From Eutrophocola sp963925675 (lineage in GTDB: Bacteria; Pseudomonadota; Gammaproteobacteria; Pseudomonadales; Pseudohongiellaceae), in NCBI GenBank assembly GCA_963925675.1, contig CAWUSW010000021.1, positions 1 to 64,000 on the forward strand: 64,000 bases of DNA. The letters run 5' to 3'. Shown in pieces: positions 17,181 to 25,078 of the stretch. The position numbers and the translations under genes are program-made. The notes under the pieces are model-generated. The model was not told the DNA's origin. It worked only from the letters and a program-made list of their open reading frames with translations, and searched no databases. Position 1 is the stretch's first letter. Each line of letters opens with the position of its first letter.

Positions 17181-18047
17181 ATGATAGATATTCGTAAAAA
17201 AACCTTTACCGTTAATCGTCTGCAAAAGAATTTGCGCAGAGAAACTGGTCGTGCAATCGCCGATTTTAAAATGATCGAAGAGGGCGATGTTGTCATGGTA
17301 TGCCTGTCAGGTGGAAAAGATTCCTACGTGATGCTGGATATTCTCCAGAACATGCAAAAACACGCACCTATAAAATTCGAACTTGTCGCTGTAAACATGG
17401 ATCAAAAGCAGCCCGGTTTTCCAGAACACGTACTTCCTGCTTATCTTGATTCTATTGGTATGAAATATCATATCCTGGAACGTGATACTTATTCAGTTGT
17501 AATGGAAAAAACTCAGCCAGGTAAAAGCTACTGTGGTCTATGCTCGAGATTAAGGCGGGGTAATTTGTATTCATTGGCGGAAAAAATAGGCGCAAGTAAA
17601 ATTGCTCTTGGTCATCATCGAAACGATATTATGGAAACCCTTTTTCTGAACATGTTCTTCGGTGGGAAACTCAAGGCCATGCCTCCAAAATTGTTGAGTG
17701 ACGACAAGAAGCATATCGTAATTCGACCTCTTGCCTATTGCAAAGAAGAAGAAATCGCTAAATTTGCTCAATTAAAAAACTATCCCATTATTCCCTGCAA
17801 CCTTTGCGGAACCCAGGAGAATATGCAACGCCAGGAAATAAAAAAAATGTTGAATGAGTGGGGGCGTAAATTCCCCGGTCGTCTTGATGTCTTGTTTAAA
17901 AGTATTACTAATGTGGCGCCATCTCATTTGGCGGACACATCGCTTTTTGATTTCCATTCTCTGGAAAAACAAAGGGAAGAGGCAAAAGAACAAGCATTGG
18001 ATGAGTCCTCAAAAGAATCAGATAGAATAAATGTAGTAAGTATCTAA
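17181..18047 (+). CDS. ttcA: tRNA 2-thiocytidine(32) synthetase TtcA
   Basis: ATP-dependent enzyme that thiolates C32 of certain tRNAs using an iron-sulfur cluster. The PP-loop SGGKDS starts at residue 43, and the TtcA cysteine pairs are Cys118/Cys121 (CGLC) and Cys206/Cys209 (CNLC). ATG 17181 is preferred to the ATG at 17112, which would run into the divergent deacetylase gene and add a non-conserved leader. tusA follows after 28 bases, placing two sulfur-transfer functions together. Confidence 0.96.
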   Translation: MIDIRKKTFTVNRLQKNLRRETGRAIADFKMIEEGDVVMVCLSGGKDSYVMLDILQNMQKHAPIKFELVAVNMDQKQPGFPEHVLPAYLDSIGMKYHILERDTYSVVMEKTQPGKSYCGLCSRLRRGNLYSLAEKIGASKIALGHHRNDIMETLFLNMFFGGKLKAMPPKLLSDDKKHIVIRPLAYCKEEEIAKFAQLKNYPIIPCNLCGTQENMQRQEIKKMLNEWGRKFPGRLDVLFKSITNVAPSHLADTSLFDFHSLEKQREEAKEQALDESSKESDRINVVSI

Positions 18048-18075
18048 GAATCAAGATTTGTAATCCAATTATTAA

Positions 18076-18327
18076 ATGGCTGGTAACGTGAGCAATACAA
18101 CAGAACATTTACTCGACGCAAAAGGATTGTTCTGTCCGGAACCGGTCATGCTGTTGCACAAAAAAATCCGTGAAATAGACCCTGGTGAAACATTGGTCCT
18201 TGTTGCAACGGATCCTTCAACAACCCGTGACGTGCCAAAGTTTTGCCATTTCCTGGGTCATGAATTATTAAGCTCAGTGGAAGATGGCCAGACCTATCGA
18301 TATTCCATTCGCAAATCCCCCTCATAA
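18076..18327 (+). CDS. tusA: Sulfur carrier protein TusA
   Basis: An 83-residue TusA that relays persulfide sulfur to tRNA thiolation and other pathways. It has the family signature LDAKGLFCPEPVM with the single active-site cysteine, and TDPSTTRDVPKFC. It may start at ATG 18076 or at GTG 18088. It follows ttcA and is 28 bases before pdxB, so it may be co-transcribed with both. Confidence 0.95.
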   Translation: MAGNVSNTTEHLLDAKGLFCPEPVMLLHKKIREIDPGETLVLVATDPSTTRDVPKFCHFLGHELLSSVEDGQTYRYSIRKSPS

Positions 18328-18355
18328 AATAATTGAGATTGTTACCTGACAATCA

Positions 18356-19480
18356 ATGAAAATTATTGCAGACAAAGATATTTATCAAGTTAAAGAGAGT
18401 TTCTCTGCTTTTGGCGACCTCGAATTAATTCCTGGCAGGGAAATTTCTTCAAGTCATATCAAAGGCGCTGATGCCTTATTAGTCAGAACGGTCACAAAAA
18501 TTAATCGTGATTTACTTGGCTCTTCATCATTACGATTTATAGGAAGTGCCAGCAGTGGTTATGATCATGTCGATGTTGAGATGCTTAAGGAAAATGGAAT
18601 ATTTTTCTGTCATGCACCTGGGTGTAATGCCGCTGCAGTAGTAGATTACGTATTTGCTGTTCTCGCCTGGAGCGCATGTAAACAAAGTGATCAATGGTTG
18701 AATAAATCTGTGGGAATAGTTGGGGCAGGTAATGTCGGTTCTAGCCTGGCTAAAAAATTATTAGCATTGGGAATGAGTGTTTCGATCTACGATCCATTTT
18801 TACAGTCGGATCATGAGCTGGCATCTTGTTTTTGTACTCTGGAAGAAGCCCTGCAAAATGATATTGTGACTTTTCATACTGCATTATCAGATTCAGGTCT
18901 TTACCCAACATATCATATGGTAGGGATTGAATTATTATCAATGTTAAAAACCGACGCCATTTTGATTAACGCCTCTAGAGGGGAGGTTATCGATAATGCT
19001 GCATTGAGTGAGTTCTTATCATTAAGACCTGATATAAATGTAGCTCTGGATGTCTGGGAAAATGAGCCTGAGATTAATTTATCACTTTTAAATAAGGTGC
19101 GGATTGCGACGCCGCATATCGCTGGCTATAGTCTTAATGGCAAGCTGAATGGCACAAGAAAAATTCATGATCAATTTTCCAGATTTTTTTCTCTTGGTGA
19201 TTCTTCATTAGTGCAAGAAGAGAATAAAACCTCACTAAAAATAGAATCTGAAGTCGAGTTGCAAGATTATATAAACAACGCAATATTAAGTGCTTATCCA
19301 ATAAAAAATGATTTTATTGGTTTTGATAAAGCAGACCGTCGACAGACTGCTATTGACTTCGATGCCTTCAGAAATGGCTATAAATTCCGAAAAGAATTTA
19401 AAGATTTTCAGCTCGTAAAAAATAACAAGCTGGCGCAGTATTCAGAAATTTTACAATCTCTTGGCTTTACAGTTCTTTAG
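18356..19480 (+). CDS. pdxB: Erythronate-4-phosphate dehydrogenase PdxB
   Basis: Second enzyme of DXP-dependent pyridoxal phosphate synthesis, a D-2-hydroxyacid dehydrogenase. The N-terminus MKIIADKDI and the GSASSGYDHVD and NAAAVVDYV segments are characteristic. The NAD fold reads VGIVGAGNVGSSLAKKL, and the catalytic His lies in TPHIAGYS. Length 374 matches the E. coli protein. Its last four bases overlap the convergent alaA stop, leaving no room for a terminator between them. Confidence 0.96.
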   Translation: MKIIADKDIYQVKESFSAFGDLELIPGREISSSHIKGADALLVRTVTKINRDLLGSSSLRFIGSASSGYDHVDVEMLKENGIFFCHAPGCNAAAVVDYVFAVLAWSACKQSDQWLNKSVGIVGAGNVGSSLAKKLLALGMSVSIYDPFLQSDHELASCFCTLEEALQNDIVTFHTALSDSGLYPTYHMVGIELLSMLKTDAILINASRGEVIDNAALSEFLSLRPDINVALDVWENEPEINLSLLNKVRIATPHIAGYSLNGKLNGTRKIHDQFSRFFSLGDSSLVQEENKTSLKIESEVELQDYINNAILSAYPIKNDFIGFDKADRRQTAIDFDAFRNGYKFRKEFKDFQLVKNNKLAQYSEILQSLGFTVL

Positions 19481-20694
19481 CTCTGCTGATAGTTTTCCAG
19501 GAAATTTCCAAGTTTTCCTATAGCTTTCTCTAATACATCTTCGCGTGGAAGAAACACGATGCGGAAATGATGTTTATCCTCAATATTGAATCCGCTGCCC
19601 TGAACCATCAATACTTGCTGTTGAAGCAGAAAATCAAGAATAAGTTTTTCATCATCCAGAATGTTGAATTTATTAGGATCCAAACTTGGGAAAAGATATA
19701 TGGCTCCTTGCGGTTTGACACAACTAACACCAGGTATATCATTGAGCATTTTCCAGGCAATGTCGCGCTGATCTCGCATGCGACCACCAGGCAGAATTAA
19801 TTCATTGATACTCTGATAACCACCAAGAGCTGTTTGTATGGCTTGTTGTGCTGGGACATTCGAACATAGTCGCATATTCGAGAGAATGTCCAAGCCTTCA
19901 ATATAATCCCTGGCTCTTTGTTTTGCGCCACTAAGAAAAAGCCAGCCAGAACGAAAGCCAGCCAGGCGATAGGATTTTGAAAGGCCGTTAAACGTGACAA
20001 TCAGAATATCTTCGGAAAGGCTGGCAAGAGGAATATGCTTGGCATCGTCGTATAATATCTTGTCGTAAATTTCATCAGCAAATAGAATCAGATCGTTTTC
20101 TTCTGCCAGCTTTATGATTCCTTCAAGTAGATCGCTAGTGTATACCGCACCAGTTGGGTTGTTCGGGTTTATTACGACGATACCTTTGGTTCTGCTATTT
20201 ATTTTACTTTTCAGGTCTTCAAGATCTGGATTCCAGTCTGATGATTCGTCGCATCGATAATGAACTGCCTTGCCACCACTAAGCGTTACTGCCGCTGTCC
20301 AAAGAGGATAATCGGGTGCGGGAATCAATATCTCGTCACCATCATTAAGCAGTGCCTGCATGGCCATAACAATTAATTCACTGACGCCATTGCCAAGGTA
20401 TATATCTTCAATTCCAACTCCCGGGATATTAAGGCGCTGGGTTTCATGCATTACTGCTTTGCGAGCCGAAAATAATCCTTTGGAATCTGAGTAAGCCTGA
20501 GATTCAGGAAGGTTAAGAATGACGTCTTGTAGAATTTCTGCCGGCGCTTCGAAGCCGAAAGCCCCGGGATTACCAATATTAAGTTTGGTAATTCGATGGC
20601 CTTCTTCTTCCATTCGTCTGGCTGCTTGTAATGCAGGTCCCCTGATTTCATAACAGACATGTCGAAGCTTTTCGCTTTGTAAAATTAAAGACAT
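19477..20694 (-). CDS. alaA: Alanine-synthesising aminotransferase AlaA
   Basis: PLP-dependent fold-I aminotransferase making alanine from pyruvate and glutamate. At 405 residues it has exactly the E. coli AlaA length, and the PLP lysine falls at Lys240 in NGLSKSYRLAGFRSGW. INPNNPTGAVY and LNIGNPGAFGF are conserved. Its promoter region, about 105 bp, ends at a MITE-like element at 20800. Confidence 0.95.
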   Translation of the reverse strand: MSLILQSEKLRHVCYEIRGPALQAARRMEEEGHRITKLNIGNPGAFGFEAPAEILQDVILNLPESQAYSDSKGLFSARKAVMHETQRLNIPGVGIEDIYLGNGVSELIVMAMQALLNDGDEILIPAPDYPLWTAAVTLSGGKAVHYRCDESSDWNPDLEDLKSKINSRTKGIVVINPNNPTGAVYTSDLLEGIIKLAEENDLILFADEIYDKILYDDAKHIPLASLSEDILIVTFNGLSKSYRLAGFRSGWLFLSGAKQRARDYIEGLDILSNMRLCSNVPAQQAIQTALGGYQSINELILPGGRMRDQRDIAWKMLNDIPGVSCVKPQGAIYLFPSLDPNKFNILDDEKLILDFLLQQQVLMVQGSGFNIEDKHHFRIVFLPREDVLEKAIGKLGNFLENYQQS

Positions 20695-20799
20695 AAACTC
20701 GGTTCCGCATTTTGGCCAGACGTTTTATTGGGTAAGGTATGATATTCTTCCCTGGCAGGAAGGGTAGCGAATTTTACAGAAACACTATTCGGAAAACTA

Positions 20800-21066
20800 G
20801 GGAGTCTCTGATTAAGTTTGAACAGTTTCAGTCTTAGAGAGAATTTCGTAGTCAAGACGCGTTTTCGAAGGCATGTCGAGAACCTATCGAGAAAGTGCAA
20901 CGCCGAGTACGGAAATCTCTGTAAGCCCTGCAGGGCGTGACCAGGAGCGCGCACTCGCGGTGTTGCAATCCTCGCCAGGGACAACCAGCCCTGGCCTTCG
21001 GTTTGCGCCTTGCGTTGGTACGTTCCTGATCACGCTGAAATTATTCAAACTTAATCAGAGGCTCCC
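20800..21066. mobile_element. MITE-like element with 32-bp terminal inverted repeats
   Basis: The ends 20800-20831 and 21035-21066 are inverted repeats matching at 29 of 32 positions (core CTCTGATTAAGTTTGAA). The 267-bp element carries no transposase. Its interior looks more GC-rich than the flanks and has a 7-bp hairpin at 20974-20995. If the ends are set one base in, the flanks are CTAG and CTAA, agreeing with the YTAR target used by many IS5-family elements. The right end lies 5 bp before the msrB ATG, and the AGAGG at 21057-21061 inside the repeat could act as the msrB ribosome binding site. The two short open frames across it are artefacts of the repeats. Confidence 0.8.
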
Positions 21067-21071
21067 TAATC

Positions 21072-21470
21072 ATGTCAAAGGTCAATAAGTCAGAAGAAGA
21101 ATGGAAAGAAATCCTTAGTGACGAGGAATATCATATCTGCCGTGAGAAAGGCACTGAATGTGCTTTTACTGGCGAGTACTGGCAATGTACAGATGATGAG
21201 GGAACGTATCAGTGCAGAGCTTGCAGAGAGCCATTGTTCAACTCTGAAACAAAATATGATTCGGGTTCTGGTTGGCCCAGCTTTTTCATGCCTGCTAATA
21301 AAGAAGGCGTTGCGGAAATTGAAGACACCAGCTTGGGGATGACAAGGACAGAGGTTGTTTGCAGTAAGTGCGAATCGCACCTGGGTCATGTTTTCAATGA
21401 TGGGCCAGAGCCGACTGGTTTACGCTATTGTATCAACTCGGCCTCTTTGGAATTTGTTCAGTCCAAATAA
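21072..21470 (+). CDS. msrB: Peptide-methionine (R)-S-oxide reductase MsrB
   Basis: Zinc-containing MsrB of 132 residues that repairs methionine-R-sulfoxide in proteins. The zinc cysteines are Cys48/Cys51 and Cys97/Cys100. The catalytic Cys120 is in LRYCINSASL, and GSGWPSF is conserved. No leader of its own is left: the start codon lies just outside the MITE-like element, whose terminal repeat supplies the only ribosome-binding-like sequence. Confidence 0.96.
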   Translation: MSKVNKSEEEWKEILSDEEYHICREKGTECAFTGEYWQCTDDEGTYQCRACREPLFNSETKYDSGSGWPSFFMPANKEGVAEIEDTSLGMTRTEVVCSKCESHLGHVFNDGPEPTGLRYCINSASLEFVQSK

Positions 21471-21486
21471 GTGAGCAATTAATTCT

Positions 21487-22839
21487 CTAGAATTGATACC
21501 TTAATCCCGTCTGATACTTCACCCGGTCATAGGCATACAGGTCGATATTACTGTCGTTTTCAGTGAAGGTTACATCGCTGGTAATATTTATATTTCTGTT
21601 GAACTGCCAGATCCAGCCCAGGGACGTAGAAAAAGTGTCATCTACCCGATCGATATTAAAAACTGGCGCAACACTTTTGTTTTCACTCTTATGGAATGAA
21701 ATTCGGATATAGGGTATGTGTCCGGGACGAAACTGTATTTGTTCCGAGAAGGCCACGCCGTAAAATTTCTGCGCATTATTGCTCCCGGCATCCCGCTGTG
21801 CATCTTCATCACCATAATAGACGCTGACATTATGTAAAAAACGGCCACTTGATTTGCCAAGATTTCCTGAAAGCAAAATTTGATTTACATCTCTTAGATT
21901 GTTATCAGGATTGGCAGAGGTATCGTATCTGACAGCGGTGTAGGCGGCAGTGACGCCTTGAGACCAGCCATCACCGGCATTTCTTTGCCATGTGCCTAAC
22001 ATGCTTGTGCTGGACTGAAACTCTTGATCGTCCAGGTCAACGCGCTGTACGCGACCGGAAAGGGACAGGCGGACATTTTCTCTGATTACAGCATAGCCAG
22101 CTTCACCAGCAAGTACATCAAGATCAAAAGCACTGGTTGAAAAGTTATTGTGCTGGTTCAAATTGCCTCTTATAAAAGCTGAGCTGTTTTTATCAAAAGG
22201 GTAGTGGTAATTAAATCCGCCGCCAAGATCCATAAATTCATCATCAATACTCTGTCCACCGGCACTGAGTTCTACATCCCCAATTGGTGTATTAATGATG
22301 CCAAGTTCTGTAGCACTGTTGATATTTGAATCAGATCCAATATTTGAATTCACATACCAGGTAAATGTGCTGTTCACCGCATTTTCTCTTTGTTCGATTA
22401 ACTCAAGGAAAGCAGTAATATTTGAACTGACATTGGGGGCAGGATTAGTTGCCAGTACTTCGTTAAATAACAGAGCAGCTGCCGTGAGGTTGTTACTTAA
22501 AAAGTAGGCGCGTGCTAATTCTAGTTTAACCCGCTGTTGATCAGGATAGACGTAAGCAATACGTTCAAATGCAAATACCGCTTCGTTGGGTCGACCTGTT
22601 TCCAGGGCGGCAAGGCCATAGAGAAAATCAAACTCTGCTTCACCTTCCAGTTCAAACAAGTTTGTTTGACCAATAGTGTAGGCCTGCTGGAATTGACCTT
22701 GAGCTATGAGCAGGTTCATCTGTTCGATGACATCGTCAGATTCATCGGCCGCCAAGGCAAGCTGGCATAGAAAAACACCAGCTAAAACCAGGCTGGTGAC
22801 AGAAAAGAGGGTGGGAAATGCTTTGATTGCTCTGGTCAT
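21487..22839 (-). CDS. Slam/DUF560-like outer-membrane protein (TPR plus beta-barrel)
   Basis: A 450-residue exported protein with signal peptide (cleavage after about residue 30, ALA-AD). A TPR-like helical region spans about 35-150 (AQGQFQQAYTIGQ..., YGLAALETGRPNEAVFAFERIAY...). A C-terminal barrel of alternating strands from about 160 ends in YQF, the outer-membrane C-terminal phenylalanine signature. The layout is that of surface lipoprotein assembly modulators (DUF560, type XI secretion), which move cargo to the cell surface. No TonB-dependent or transferrin-binding-type cargo gene is adjacent. I infer only a Slam-like protein of unknown cargo. Confidence 0.75.
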   Translation of the reverse strand: MTRAIKAFPTLFSVTSLVLAGVFLCQLALAADESDDVIEQMNLLIAQGQFQQAYTIGQTNLFELEGEAEFDFLYGLAALETGRPNEAVFAFERIAYVYPDQQRVKLELARAYFLSNNLTAAALLFNEVLATNPAPNVSSNITAFLELIEQRENAVNSTFTWYVNSNIGSDSNINSATELGIINTPIGDVELSAGGQSIDDEFMDLGGGFNYHYPFDKNSSAFIRGNLNQHNNFSTSAFDLDVLAGEAGYAVIRENVRLSLSGRVQRVDLDDQEFQSSTSMLGTWQRNAGDGWSQGVTAAYTAVRYDTSANPDNNLRDVNQILLSGNLGKSSGRFLHNVSVYYGDEDAQRDAGSNNAQKFYGVAFSEQIQFRPGHIPYIRISFHKSENKSVAPVFNIDRVDDTFSTSLGWIWQFNRNINITSDVTFTENDSNIDLYAYDRVKYQTGLRYQF

Positions 22840-22969
22840 TTTAATTGTTAAATTGTTCAGGCAAGAGAATTAATCCGCTTTACAGATCGATACTAATAAA
22901 TTCAATGAGCTATATCACTCTTTTTAGTCAATTAATTTGTTTTTCTATAGTAGCTACATCAATTATACA

Positions 22970-22998
22970 TTGACGTGGGAAAATTTCCCTTTTACACT
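22970..22998 (+). promoter_or_regulatory. Sigma-70-like promoter with inverted repeat in the spacer
   Basis: TTGACG at 22970-22975 and TACACT at 22993-22998 are separated by 17 bp. The spacer carries GGGAAAATTTCCC (22977-22989), an inverted repeat with a 1-nt centre, positioned where a repressor could block polymerase. It would give a leader of roughly 220 nt before the ATG at 23225. Confidence 0.5.
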
Positions 22999-23079
22999 GT
23001 TTACTGTGTTTAACCCAAGTAAGTACTGGAGGTGTGAGTATCAAGCGAAGTCAAAATGTACAATTAGTCCGTATCTTTA

Positions 23080-23198
23080 CTCTATAGGTGCAGTCTGTAT
23101 AGTCGGGTAATGGTAATTAGGCCTACCTCGTTAACATTTTTATAGCTTCTGTGTTAACACCTTACCTGATTAATGTATCTATAGAGGGTACGGCCTAT
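23080..23198 (+). promoter_or_regulatory. Candidate structured 5' leader RNA (riboswitch-like or thermosensor-like)
   Basis: Three nested helices can be drawn: CTCTATAG (23080-23087) with CTATAGAG (23179-23186); AGTCGGGTAA (23101-23110) with TTACCTGATT (23162-23171), ten pairs including two G-U; and GTTAACA (23130-23136) with TGTTAAC (23152-23158). TAGGCC (23118-23123), in an internal loop, can also pair with GGCCTA (23193-23198) just before the translation start, a possible pseudoknot or switch. I do not recognise a known riboswitch consensus. The pairing was done by eye. Confidence 0.4.
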
Positions 23199-23224
23199 TA
23201 ACTTAGGTCGTAGCAGGAAAACCC

Positions 23225-24046
23225 ATGTTCTCTCGTAATATTTCTACTGTCTCTGTAATCCCAGGTCTTTCTTTTCAGCTCCTCCTTATCTTTGTTCCCT
23301 TTTTTCCTCAAGCTGTACAAGCTCAGGAAGAAGAAAATACCTCTCATAAAATTACTCTTGGCTCATATTTCAGCAAAGGTGATTATGGTGCTGTCGAAGA
23401 GACAAGCATCAATTATTTTCCAGTGTCATATGAAATTGCCAGATTTCCCTGGGTTTTATCAGTCACAACCCCTTTCCTTGCCTTGAAAGGCCCTGGTGAT
23501 GTGTTTCTTGAAACCGGTAATATAGGCAGAGAACGTGAAGGGGGAGATGACTTTATCAATGAGACGGGCGTTGGCGATGTATTCCTGTCAGCAACTTATC
23601 AGTTTCCGCCAATTTTTGACGATTGGGTGTTTGTTGATTTTACCATTCAGGCAAAGATACCAACAGCTGATGAAAATAAAGACCTTGGCACGGGTGAGCC
23701 AGACTTTGGCTATCAACTCGATTTCTATACCACCCTGGAGAGAAACACCTATTTTTCGACGTTTGGCTATCGCCAGCGTGGTAAAACTGCATTATTTGAC
23801 CTGGAAAACTCCCTTTATGGCTCTTTTGGCTATATGCGGCAGTTTGGTGAAAAAACCTATCTCGGGCTTATCTATGACTATCGGGCTAAAGCCTCAAGCA
23901 ACAGCTTTGAAAGTCATGAAGTGATGCCATTTGTATCTTATAACCTGGGACAGCAGTGGAATGTCATGCTGTATTCAATAATGGGTTTTACGGATAGCAG
24001 TGCTGACACTGCTTTTGGTCTTCAGGCGTCCTATACTTTCCCGTGA
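23225..24046 (+). CDS. Outer-membrane beta-barrel protein (MetA-pathway/transporter-like)
   Basis: A 273-residue exported protein with signal peptide (cleavage after about residue 33, VQA-QEEE). The repeated amphipathic strands are those of the small Phenol_MetA_deg-like barrel family: GVGDVFLSATYQF, FVDFTIQAKIPTAD, PDFGYQLDFYTTL, and an aromatic C-terminus SYTFP. Members are often annotated as outer-membrane channels for aromatic or hydrophobic compounds, but the function is largely unproven. It has its own promoter and an unusually long leader, and is divergent from the Slam-like barrel gene. Confidence 0.75.
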   Translation: MFSRNISTVSVIPGLSFQLLLIFVPFFPQAVQAQEEENTSHKITLGSYFSKGDYGAVEETSINYFPVSYEIARFPWVLSVTTPFLALKGPGDVFLETGNIGREREGGDDFINETGVGDVFLSATYQFPPIFDDWVFVDFTIQAKIPTADENKDLGTGEPDFGYQLDFYTTLERNTYFSTFGYRQRGKTALFDLENSLYGSFGYMRQFGEKTYLGLIYDYRAKASSNSFESHEVMPFVSYNLGQQWNVMLYSIMGFTDSSADTAFGLQASYTFP

Positions 24047-24144
24047 ACAGGGGAATTGTTGAAGTAGCCATCTGTGGCAAAACCGCAGGTAGTCTCATCG
24101 AAGTGCATGAACGTGTTTAGAACGACGCAGGTGGATCAGATGAT

Positions 24145-25038
24145 CTATCTGTTGAGAAGCGTTGAGAGGGTTCGCATTGGCCGGACAGGTGGCGGAGAAG
24201 GGACGTCGATGCGTTGAATCGTTGTAATCCGGGCAGGGCCAGTGAAACGGTCCGGACGTTCAGGTCTGACGGGAACGGAGATTCGGTTACGGATCGTGCT
24301 GTCGGCAATTGCTAAATCCTTATTAGCTGTACTAGCTGTTTGTTCAATTCCTTCTATGGCTGCAATTCCTACAATACGAGTTTGAGCTTCTGCAATCATC
24401 AGACTATTCAGAATGTCGAGGCTGGAAACGAGGATGTCAGCGCTTGCTTGTTCCAATTCTTCTGAAAGAAACTGAGAAATACTCGCGGCATTCTCAAGGG
24501 TAATATTTTCAGGTAAAGCGGTTGCTGGAAGATTAATGGCGGCTATATTTTTGTCGAAACCTTCTATGCTCTTTATGCCTTCAATGCCGTCAATCCCTTC
24601 AATATTTCCAATAACTGTGTTTTTATTCAGGCGCTCTTGCACTCGCACATCCGCGAGTGAGAGGCGTAAATTGGATACATCAAATTCAGCTAAGGGCAGT
24701 GGAGTGGTTTGAGCAATACTTTCCAGTAAAGGTGAATGATCAATTTCCACATTGTTAGGGATTAGATAATTATTATAAGGTTCTCGTTTTTCACCTTCAG
24801 TGGCACCTAACTTGAAACCAGCGCCCGAATCTGGCCCTTTCCCAGTGCCACCGAGACCGCTTTCTCCTCCGAACTTACCGGTTCCGCCGAGACCGCTGCC
24901 ACCATCGCTTCCGGGGCCAAGCAGGAAAAAATTGACAGCGAAGGCAAGACATAGCACAGCAAGAAACATCGCTACAAAAGAATGGTTTTCCACCAATTCG
25001 GATGTTTTCGCTGCTATGTTTGTGGAGCTGTTTCTCAT
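24145..25038 (-). CDS. Membrane-anchored protein with GLGGTG repeats, function unknown
   Basis: Unrecognised 297-residue protein. One N-terminal membrane segment (about residues 23-41, FVAMFLAVLCLAFAVNFFLL) has no lipobox cysteine. It is followed by a glycine-rich stretch with two copies of SGLGGTGK (about 46-68). The middle contains a short repeat (IEGIDGIEGIKSIEGF, and IEGIEQ later) and an alanine-rich helical part. The C-terminus is rich in Pro and Arg (VPVRPERPDRF, PSPPPVRPMR). The GGTG motif resembles the N-terminal linker I recall from DUF5666 proteins, but that domain is absent. It precedes no obvious terminator and lies 40 bp downstream of the DUF6502 gene in the same direction, so they are probably co-transcribed. 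Confidence 0.7.
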   Translation of the reverse strand: MRNSSTNIAAKTSELVENHSFVAMFLAVLCLAFAVNFFLLGPGSDGGSGLGGTGKFGGESGLGGTGKGPDSGAGFKLGATEGEKREPYNNYLIPNNVEIDHSPLLESIAQTTPLPLAEFDVSNLRLSLADVRVQERLNKNTVIGNIEGIDGIEGIKSIEGFDKNIAAINLPATALPENITLENAASISQFLSEELEQASADILVSSLDILNSLMIAEAQTRIVGIAAIEGIEQTASTANKDLAIADSTIRNRISVPVRPERPDRFTGPARITTIQRIDVPSPPPVRPMRTLSTLLNR

Positions 25039-25078
25039 ATCGCCATTTTATCGTGTTTAATGTTGAAATACTTCAAAT

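Larger units (their letters stand above)
22840..23224. other. Divergent promoter and long leader region between two barrel genes
   Basis: A gene-free stretch of 385 bp. It holds a plus-strand promoter candidate at 22970-22998, an isolated GGAGG at 23028-23032 with no start codon at suitable spacing, and a foldable leader at 23080-23198 (both listed separately). The half nearest the minus-strand Slam-like gene is AT-rich and shows nothing else I can assign. Confidence 0.6.

Noticed and set aside
20685..21088. Two open frames, one on each strand, across the region before msrB
   Set aside because: Both are created by the MITE-like element; each contains the same peptide LKLFKLNQRLP because they read its inverted ends.
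23034..23087. 17-codon leader peptide starting at GTG 23034
   Set aside because: The GGAGG site is only one base from the GTG, which is too close for initiation, and no attenuation-type codon run is present.
24830..24910. Repeated GGT/GGC-rich tract that might be a DNA repeat array
   Set aside because: It encodes the GLGGTG segment of the minus-strand gene, so it is a protein-level repeat and not a CRISPR or regulatory array.
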